Origin: Bacteroidia bacterium | Lineage (GTDB): Bacteria; Bacteroidota; Bacteroidia; Bacteroidales; BM520 | Assembly: GCA_009930445.1 (NCBI GenBank) | Contig: RZYD01000194.1 | Location: forward strand, 1 to 5,161 | Direction: 5' to 3' | Length of the DNA stretch: 5,161 nt | Shown here: positions 1 through 5,161 of the stretch, piece after piece | How positions within the stretch are numbered: position 1 is the first letter of the stretch | Layout: each line of letters opens with the position of its first letter | Notes under the pieces: generated by a model | What the model was told of the DNA's origin: nothing | The model's database searches: none | Seen by the model: only the letters and a program-made list of their open reading frames with translations | Program-made: the position numbers and the translations under genes

Positions 1-708
1 TCCGGCCATGCCTGGGGAGCCGGCATGAAAGGCGAATATGCACATTTACGAACCCGCATCCCCGAATCAGGAATGAATTATAAAGGCTATAACATTGCTG
101 TCCATGAATTTGGCCACAATGTAGAACAAACCATTTCGCTGTATGATGTCGACTATTTTATGCTTCAGGGCGTTCCTAATACCGGATTTACTGAAGCACT
201 GGCCTTTATGTTTCAATCGCGCGACCTGGAATTGCTGGGAATAAAGGATAACGACCCATTGCAAACCCACATGAAAACCCTCGATGAGGTTTGGGGATTA
301 TACGAAATCATGGGTGTAGCACTTGTCGATGTAGAAGTCTGGCAATGGATGTACGACCACCAGGAAGCGACAGCGGCAGAATTAAAAGAAGCCGTAATTG
401 GCATTGCCAACACCATTTGGAACCGCTATTATGCTCCGGTTTTCGGGATGGAAAATGAGCCCATTCTGGCTATTTACAGCCACATGATCGCCAGTCCGTT
501 GTATCTGAGCAATTACGCTTACGGAAGTATTATTGATTTCCAGATCGAAAAATATATGTCGGGAAAAGCCTTCAACACTGAAGTAGACCGAATATGGCGT
601 CTGGGGCGGTTAACACCAAAAGCATGGATGGTGGAAGCGGTTGGAGAAGAAATGTCGGTAGAGCCAATGCTGCAGGCATGTGATGCCGCGCTGAAAGTCG
701 TACAATAA
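1..708 (+). CDS. Gluzincin-type zinc metallopeptidase, C-terminal part (5' end outside window)
   Basis: The reading frame is open from base 1 (first residues SGHAWGAG) through the Met codon at 25 to the TAA at 706-708, so the ATG at 25 is probably internal and the true start lies upstream. Counting from that Met, HEFGH occupies residues 27-31: two zinc-binding histidines and the catalytic Glu28. Glu57, in FTEALAF and 26 residues after His31, is placed like the third zinc ligand of gluzincins such as the M3 and M2 peptidases. Further on, a segment with Tyr151, His153, Tyr160, Tyr164 and Tyr166-Gly167 resembles the His/Tyr-rich helix that lines the active site in M3-like enzymes. It would hydrolyse peptides. 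No astacin or metzincin signature (HExxHxxGxxH) is present. The remainder looks helical, with no membrane segment visible. The N-terminus is missing, so localisation cannot be judged. The peptidase class is fairly safe; the exact family and substrate are not known. Confidence 0.75.
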   Translation, partial: SGHAWGAGMKGEYAHLRTRIPESGMNYKGYNIAVHEFGHNVEQTISLYDVDYFMLQGVPNTGFTEALAFMFQSRDLELLGIKDNDPLQTHMKTLDEVWGLYEIMGVALVDVEVWQWMYDHQEATAAELKEAVIGIANTIWNRYYAPVFGMENEPILAIYSHMIASPLYLSNYAYGSIIDFQIEKYMSGKAFNTEVDRIWRLGRLTPKAWMVEAVGEEMSVEPMLQACDAALKVVQ

Positions 709-908
709 AGCCGCCCCGGCGTCAAGTTGTTAAACCCCGCATATCCGTTTTCTCACGAATAAATAGTATCTTTAACGATCAAACCCGACAGAAGACCGAT
801 TCTTCATCACGTTGAGGCTTCCGTCCGGAATAAAACCTGTTGAAAAAACACAGTAGAAAAGGAAAACAAACGTCATTTTTGTCTGTTTTATGAAATAACT
901 TCAGAATA
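709..908. other. Intergenic gap upstream of the YyaL-like gene
   Basis: This 200-base non-coding stretch separates the peptidase from the thioredoxin-domain gene and is A/T-rich towards its right end. Just after the peptidase stop, GCCG (710-713) can pair with CGGC (717-720) around a CCC loop. That stem has only 4 pairs and no T-run follows, so I do not call it a terminator. The length suggests that the 909 gene has its own promoter, but no full Bacteroidota promoter (TTTG, about 19 bases, TAnnTTTG) is found. I see no small gene or RNA here. Confidence 0.5.
767..774 (+). promoter_or_regulatory. Weak candidate -7 element (TATCTTTA)
   Basis: TATCTTTA matches the Bacteroidota -7 consensus TAnnTTTG at all but the last fixed position. 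A proper upstream TTTG at the usual spacing is missing; only TTTT at 748-751 lies nearby, 15 bases away. A second partial match, CATTTTTG at 874-881, is closer to the gene and also lacks a -33 partner. Either could drive the 909-4498 gene pair. This is a weak call made from consensus matching alone. Confidence 0.2.
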
Positions 909-2939
909 ATGGCCAAAGGAAATAAGCTAAACCAGGCAGGGAGTCCCTATTTACGGCAGCATGCTGCGAATCCGGTGCATTGGCAGGAATGGAGTGAAAG
1001 CACCTTGCAACTGGCAAAGGAAGAGGATAAACCCCTGATTATCAGTATTGGTTATGCTTCCTGCCATTGGTGTCATGTAATGGGGCACGAAACTTTCTCC
1101 AACCCTCAAGTAGCAGCGTTTATGAATGAACATTTCGTTTGTATCAAAATCGACCGGGAGGAGAGGCCGGATATAGACCAGATCTATATGGAAGCGGCCC
1201 AGATGCTAAATGGGTCCGGAGGATGGCCGCTGCATGCATTTGCACTTCCTGACGGCCGGCCCTTCCATGCCGGGACTTATTACCCCACGCATACCTGGAT
1301 GGAAGTGCTGACACAAATCAGTACCTACTATTCCGATAGAAGGTCAGAGGTAATAAATCAGGCAGAAATGATTACGAAAGGGATTAATAAACCTGTTCTT
1401 CCGGCTTTTCCCATTGGAGAAGAAAAACATCCGGACGAAACGCTTTTCAATACTTATATCCGCACTCTAAAAACCTTTATCGACGAGTTGCATGGCGGGC
1501 TAAAAGGAGCACCAAAATTTCCCATGCCCGGGGTCTGGGAAGCCCTGCTGCTCCATTATTATTTCACACACGATGTTTCCAGTCTCACCGCCGTGGCTAC
1601 CACATTAAAATCCATGGCTGCCGGAGGAATATATGACCATGCCGGAGGGGGTTTTGCCCGCTATGCCATTGATGAGGAATGGAAAATTCCCCACTTTGAA
1701 AAAATGCTTTACGATAATGGTCAATTAGTCAGCCTTTATGCCCATGCCTTTCAGTCAACCGGAAATGAAGCTTATAAAAGGGTGATCGAGCAAACTCTCC
1801 GGTTTATTGAGAGAGAAATGATGCAACCTGACGGAGGCTTTTATTCCAGCATCAACGCCGACAGTGAGGGAGAAGAAGGGCGGTTCTATGTGTGGAGCAA
1901 AAAAGAACTGGAGACCTTGCTTACACCAGAACAGCAAACGCTGCTCTTCACTTATAGCAATATTACAGCAACGGGTAACTGGGAAAATGGAAAAAACATA
2001 CTTTGGTTCCCCCCGCTCCGGGGTCATCATTTTTCAGGCCATGAAGAAATTCCCGATCAACAGCAATCGCTGCTGGCCGACGCGTTAAAAATGCTTTTTG
2101 AAGTTCGCAGTCAACGGGTAAGGCCTTCCACTGACAAAAAAATTATCACTTCCTGGAATGCCATCATGCTACAGGGCTTTATTGATGCATACCGGGCCAC
2201 AGGAAACACGCACTTTCGTGAAATCGCATTAAAAAATGCGCTTTTCATAAAAAAACAATGTATCCGCAGCGATGATTCCCCCTGGCATAGTTTTATTGAA
2301 GATTCAATACCTATCGAAGGATTTCTGGAGGATTACGCCTTTACAGCCTCCGCTTTTATCGCAATGTATGAAATTACTTTTGAGAAATACTGGCTGGAAA
2401 CTGCCCGGAAGATCATTGATATTGCCATCACCAGTTTTTACGACAAAACGACCGGAATATTTTATTATACCCGTGACGACAACACCCTGCCAGTGGAAAG
2501 AAAGCATGAAATAACCGACCATGTAATTCCATCCTCCAACGCTGAACTGGGCATTGCCTTACTAAAAGCAGGAATCCTGCTGGGCAACAAAACCTATATT
2601 ACATTAAGCGAAAAAATGGCCATCCGGGCCAAAGAGCTTCTGCATAAAAGCACCTATTTTTTTGCCAACTGGTCGCGTTTATATGCTTTTCATGCCTATT
2701 CACTGAAAGAAGTTGCCATAATGGGCGAAAAAGCACTAATAAAAAGCAGTACGATGCAACAAAAATACTTCCCTGATTACTTGTACAGCGGAGGTGTGTA
2801 TGAAAACCTCCCGGTATTAAAGAATCGCTATAAAAAAGGGAAAACCACATTTTATATCTGCAGGAATAAAACTTGCGACCTGCCGGTTGAAACTGCTGAG
2901 GAAGCGATGCAAATCATGCTCCGTGACTTTGGAGAATAG
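909..2939 (+). CDS. Thioredoxin domain-containing protein, YyaL/SPATA20 (DUF255) family
   Basis: This is a complete 676-residue protein, about the usual family length. The N-terminal part (about 1-165) is the thioredoxin-like DUF255 domain. It has the hallmark Cys52-His-Trp-Cys55 in GYASCHWCHVM, then DREERPDID (82-90), GGWPL (104-108) and GTYYP (122-126). The rest is an alpha/alpha-barrel-like region resembling six-hairpin glycosidases and N-acylglucosamine 2-epimerases, with GGGF (246-249), PHFEKMLYDN (261-270) and LEDYAF (473-478). The C-terminus keeps the family's paired cysteines, Cys651 and Cys656, in CRNKTC. No signal peptide is seen, so it is probably cytoplasmic. The biochemical role of the family is not established; a disulfide or redox function is suggested by CxxC, and sugar binding by the barrel. 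The ATG at 909 is the first possible ATG, since an in-frame TGA lies at 891-893, and it has no Shine-Dalgarno sequence. The gene is probably co-transcribed with the flavoprotein 26 bases downstream. Confidence 0.95.
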   Translation: MAKGNKLNQAGSPYLRQHAANPVHWQEWSESTLQLAKEEDKPLIISIGYASCHWCHVMGHETFSNPQVAAFMNEHFVCIKIDREERPDIDQIYMEAAQMLNGSGGWPLHAFALPDGRPFHAGTYYPTHTWMEVLTQISTYYSDRRSEVINQAEMITKGINKPVLPAFPIGEEKHPDETLFNTYIRTLKTFIDELHGGLKGAPKFPMPGVWEALLLHYYFTHDVSSLTAVATTLKSMAAGGIYDHAGGGFARYAIDEEWKIPHFEKMLYDNGQLVSLYAHAFQSTGNEAYKRVIEQTLRFIEREMMQPDGGFYSSINADSEGEEGRFYVWSKKELETLLTPEQQTLLFTYSNITATGNWENGKNILWFPPLRGHHFSGHEEIPDQQQSLLADALKMLFEVRSQRVRPSTDKKIITSWNAIMLQGFIDAYRATGNTHFREIALKNALFIKKQCIRSDDSPWHSFIEDSIPIEGFLEDYAFTASAFIAMYEITFEKYWLETARKIIDIAITSFYDKTTGIFYYTRDDNTLPVERKHEITDHVIPSSNAELGIALLKAGILLGNKTYITLSEKMAIRAKELLHKSTYFFANWSRLYAFHAYSLKEVAIMGEKALIKSSTMQQKYFPDYLYSGGVYENLPVLKNRYKKGKTTFYICRNKTCDLPVETAEEAMQIMLRDFGE

Positions 2940-2965
2940 AGGGGTGGAAGAATAAAAATTTTGCA

Positions 2966-4498
2966 ATGGGGAATAAAACGATTGAGATAAAACTGGCCCC
3001 CGGATATACGGAAGAGGAATTACGCCAGACCGTACAAAAAGCCGCCAGGGTAAAAGAATGCAGCTACCGAATTCTCTCGAAAGGATTGGATGCACGTAAA
3101 AAAGAGCATATTCACTGGCAATTGCGGGTAGAAGTCGTTGCGGATTCCCTTCGCGGAGCTACTCCGTCTCTACCAGAAGCATGGAAGATACCGTATAAAA
3201 AACGTACTACGAAAGTAATAGTGGTTGGTTCCGGGCCGGCTGGTTTTTTTGCTGCCTATGTATTGCAGCAGGCAGGGTTTCAGGTAGCGCTGATCGATCG
3301 CGGGGCAGAAGTGGGCAAACGGGCCAAAGCGATTACCACTTTTGAGAAAACCGGAACATTTGATCCACTGGGGACCTATACTTTTGGGGAAGGAGGCGCC
3401 GGAACCTTTTCGGATGGTAAGCTTACCTCACGGAGCAAACACATTTCTCTTGAAAAAGCTTTCATAGTAAACGCATATATCCATGCCGGAGCCCCTGAGG
3501 AAATCGCATGGCTCACACATCCGCATATTGGAAGCAATAACCTTCGGAGCGTAGTAAAAAAACTCCGGGAGGAATTTCAGGCGCTGGGAGGCACTGTGCA
3601 CTTTGAAACCTGCATGGAAAGTATAGAATCAGAAAAAGGAAAAGTAAAAGCAATCCACACCAACCGGGGGGAATTCGCGGCCGGATATTATATCCTGGCA
3701 CCCGGAAATTCAGCCTATGATACCTATCGGATGCTGATACAGGCCGGAGTTCCTTTTCAGACAAAGAACTTTGCCATTGGCAGCCGGGCAGAACATCCAC
3801 AGGGACTCATCAACCTTGCACAATGGGGTGTGGAGACACTGCCGGGAGTGAAAGCGGCTGAATACCGTTTAACGGCACAAACCGACAACCAAATACCGGT
3901 TTATACCTTCTGTATGTGCCCGGGTGGAATCGTAGTGCCAGCTACTGCCTTTGAACACACGAACCTGGTGAATGGCATGAGTTATTATAAACGCAATGGC
4001 ATTTTTGGCAACGCAGCGTGTGTAGCCGGTATACATCCTGACCAGCTTGCCGGGAAAAAAGTAACACCGCTGGAAGCATTGGAAAATCTGGAAAATCTGG
4101 AGACCCGTTTTAAAACCTACACAGGTAATTTCTCAGCACCTGCCATTTCAATCAAAGACTTTCTGTCGGGTACGATGCCGGAAAAAATACCGGAATCCAG
4201 CTATCCACTCGGGCTTACTCCTGCACCCTTGTACGATCTTCTTCCTGTAGTGGTAACAAATGCACTGAGAGAAGGGCTGTTGCAATTCAACAAAAAACTC
4301 AAGGGATACGACCAAGGCATATTACTTGGTTTGGAAAGTAAAACATCCTCGCCGATTCAGGCCCAAAGAAATGACAACGGGAACTCACCCGGATTCAACA
4401 ACCTGTTTCTTGCCGGCGAAGGCAGTGGATACGCCGGAGGCATCATCTCGTCGGCTGCTGATGGAATAAAAGCCGCGATGGAAATCATCAGGCGATAA
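2966..4498 (+). CDS. FAD-dependent dehydrogenase, COG2509-type
   Basis: This is a complete 510-residue flavoprotein. A short N-terminal domain (about 1-80) contains KGLDARKK (39-46), matching the family's S-[IL]-DARKK element. A Rossmann FAD-binding motif follows, GSGPAG at 88-93, with Asp111 at the end of the second strand where the AMP ribose is usually held. Other family blocks are GEGGAGTFSDGKLTSR (141-156), HPHIG (185-189), FAIGSRAEHP (269-278) and CMCPGG (316-321). The C-terminal flavin-contacting block, FLAGEGSGYAGG (481-492), is followed by an SAADGIKAA helix. It has no signal peptide or membrane segment and is expected to be a soluble cytoplasmic oxidoreductase. The physiological substrate of this family is unknown to me. 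The ATG at 2966 sits behind an A/T-rich leader with no clear Shine-Dalgarno sequence, and the N-terminus aligns well with the family from there. It probably forms an operon with the YyaL-like gene. A 9-base tandem duplication lies inside it. Confidence 0.93.
   Translation: MGNKTIEIKLAPGYTEEELRQTVQKAARVKECSYRILSKGLDARKKEHIHWQLRVEVVADSLRGATPSLPEAWKIPYKKRTTKVIVVGSGPAGFFAAYVLQQAGFQVALIDRGAEVGKRAKAITTFEKTGTFDPLGTYTFGEGGAGTFSDGKLTSRSKHISLEKAFIVNAYIHAGAPEEIAWLTHPHIGSNNLRSVVKKLREEFQALGGTVHFETCMESIESEKGKVKAIHTNRGEFAAGYYILAPGNSAYDTYRMLIQAGVPFQTKNFAIGSRAEHPQGLINLAQWGVETLPGVKAAEYRLTAQTDNQIPVYTFCMCPGGIVVPATAFEHTNLVNGMSYYKRNGIFGNAACVAGIHPDQLAGKKVTPLEALENLENLETRFKTYTGNFSAPAISIKDFLSGTMPEKIPESSYPLGLTPAPLYDLLPVVVTNALREGLLQFNKKLKGYDQGILLGLESKTSSPIQAQRNDNGNSPGFNNLFLAGEGSGYAGGIISSAADGIKAAMEIIRR
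4080..4100 (+). repeat. 9-base in-frame tandem duplication (TGGAAAATC, 2.3 copies)
   Basis: TGGAAAATC occurs at 4080-4088 and 4089-4097, followed by the first three bases of a third copy. It lies inside the flavoprotein gene and yields ENLENLE (residues 373-379) in a probable helix, so the reading frame is kept. It looks like a slippage duplication. Confidence 0.8.
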
Positions 4499-4500
4499 TC

Positions 4501-4545
4501 AAAAAAAAAAAAATAACCAAAAAAGGAGAAGGGGAAAAAGGAGAC
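4501..4545. repeat. A13 run and purine-rich tract with a 10-base direct repeat
   Basis: Directly after the flavoprotein stop there are 13 consecutive A (4501-4513), then an almost all-purine stretch. AAAAAGGAGA is repeated exactly at 4520-4529 and 4535-4544, 15 bases apart. On the minus strand these are T-runs and pyrimidine tracts lying just past the lipoprotein gene and the hairpin at 4550-4564, where they could help release RNA polymerase. A homopolymer this long is also prone to length variation and sequencing error. Confidence 0.8.
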
Positions 4546-4549
4546 CACC

Positions 4550-4574
4550 CGGGGTTACACCCCGAAGCATTTTT
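4550..4574 (+). terminator. Hairpin terminator between convergent genes, probably bidirectional
   Basis: CGGGGT (4550-4555) pairs perfectly with ACCCCG (4559-4564) around a TAC loop. On the plus strand, five T follow at 4570-4574 after a 5-base spacer, which would end the 909-4498 transcript. On the minus strand the hairpin lies just beyond the lipoprotein stop codon (4573-4575). It is followed there by T-runs at 4535-4539, 4519-4524 and 4501-4513, so the same stem can serve the opposite gene. The stem is short but GC-rich. No folding energy was calculated. Confidence 0.65.
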
Positions 4575-5161
4575 AAAACTCCTGGCTTACCTTAACATAA
4601 CCCGGATAAGCGATCGAACGGGATCCCACATTAATGGAGGGTTTGATTCGAAGTTCCAGACGACTTGAACCCGAATCCTTTCCCGAAAGGTTCATAGCCA
4701 GATTCACTAATTCATCCAGCCCTTCACCCGACAAAACGTCACGCAGGTCGATCGTGGCACTGAACGGCACTACTGCCTGGCCTCCATTGGCGTCAACATA
4801 AACCCTATCAGTAACTAACCCACTGACCATATGTATGTTATCAAGATAAAGCTGCCAATCCATTCGGTTCATTGCAGCAGCTTGAGTATTGGGATTCCGA
4901 ACTACTACATTCACATCCATCGAAAAAGGCAAACTCCCGCCACTCAGCGCAGAAGTTAACTTAAGCATCTCTGCAAGAGAAAAATCGCTGATCGCATTCT
5001 TTTCATCCAGGCTTACACCCAACAACGAAAGGTTTGAAATGCTTTCGTATGCAAATTCACATTGAGAAAGAGCTTCCATCTCACCCAACTGTTCTAAAAT
5101 TGTACAGGAGGATAAAAGCATTATTCCAAGCCCCAGAACCAGCAGTATTCGTTTTCTATTC
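4573..5161 (-). CDS. LEA type 2-like lipoprotein (start codon straddles the window edge)
   Basis: The frame read leftward from 5160 gives NRKRILLVLGLGIMLLSSC: a basic n-region, a hydrophobic core and the lipobox LSSC. This is a type II signal peptide whose Cys becomes lipidated. The single base at 5161 reads as G on the minus strand, the last base of the preceding codon, so an ATG at 5161-5163 is very likely. The full protein would be about 196 residues. The internal ATG at 5119-5121 would remove most of the signal peptide and is not the likely start. The mature part has VVVRNPN with Asn90-Pro91-Asn92 (full-length numbering), a following WQLYLDN strand, a conserved-looking Gly at 115, and alternating strands up to RLELRIKPSI near the C-terminus. 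This matches the beta-sandwich of LEA type 2/WHy-like proteins. No acidic surface-export signal is evident after the Cys, so a periplasm-facing anchor is inferred. Its function is unknown. Confidence 0.82.
   Translation of the reverse strand, partial: NRKRILLVLGLGIMLLSSCTILEQLGEMEALSQCEFAYESISNLSLLGVSLDEKNAISDFSLAEMLKLTSALSGGSLPFSMDVNVVVRNPNTQAAAMNRMDWQLYLDNIHMVSGLVTDRVYVDANGGQAVVPFSATIDLRDVLSGEGLDELVNLAMNLSGKDSGSSRLELRIKPSINVGSRSIAYPGYVKVSQEF

Noticed and set aside
103..135. Astacin or metzincin signature around HEFGH
   Set aside because: The sequence after HEFGH is NVEQT and lacks the Gly and third His of HExxHxxGxxH; a downstream Glu fits the gluzincin pattern instead.
710..720. Possible terminator hairpin GCCG-CCC-CGGC after the peptidase gene
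   Set aside because: It has only four base pairs and no T-run downstream, so there is not enough to call a terminator.
1755..2030. 91-residue minus-strand open frame inside the YyaL-like gene
   Set aside because: It lies wholly within a strongly supported gene on the other strand, has low-complexity, unlikely composition and shows no recognisable motif.
1864..2088. 74-residue plus-strand frame overlapping the YyaL-like gene
   Set aside because: It is an alternate-frame shadow rich in Arg, Lys and Trp, inside a region where the main frame carries conserved family sequence.
2817..3095. 92-residue minus-strand frame spanning the junction of the two main genes
   Set aside because: It is antisense to the conserved C-terminus of one gene and the N-terminus of the next, with no motif of its own.
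3513..3800. 95-residue minus-strand frame inside the flavoprotein gene
   Set aside because: It is antisense to conserved blocks HPHIG and FAIGSRAEHP and has no coding character.

Overview
The window looks like a chromosomal housekeeping segment from a member of the Bacteroidota. This is inferred from three things: starts without Shine-Dalgarno sequences and with A/T-rich leaders, a lipoprotein of the LEA type 2 kind common in that phylum, and the general protein character. The genus cannot be fixed. I see no mobile element, CRISPR array, rRNA or tRNA, and no sign of recent transfer.

Layout, left to right. Positions 1-708 (+) hold the C-terminal part of a zinc metallopeptidase with an HEFGH motif; its start lies outside the window. 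A 200-base gap (709-908) follows, holding at most a weak promoter candidate. Positions 909-2939 (+) encode a complete thioredoxin-domain protein of the YyaL/SPATA20 (DUF255) family. After 26 bases, 2966-4498 (+) encodes a complete FAD-dependent dehydrogenase of the COG2509 type; the two are probably co-transcribed. A 74-base convergent intergenic region (4499-4572) carries a 13-A run, a purine-rich stretch with a 10-base direct repeat, and a GC-rich hairpin that could end transcription from both sides. Positions 4573-5161 (-) encode a small LEA type 2-like lipoprotein. Its signal peptide is visible, and its start codon most likely straddles the right edge.

How the genes work together: the only supported functional unit is the 909-4498 pair. 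It joins a CxxC thioredoxin-like protein to a flavoprotein, and both families are widely conserved but poorly characterised. A shared redox role is an inference from adjacency only. The peptidase and the lipoprotein appear to be independent neighbours. I found no convincing new multi-gene system; the points worth checking are the redox pair, the peptidase's family membership, the terminator region and the lipoprotein start.
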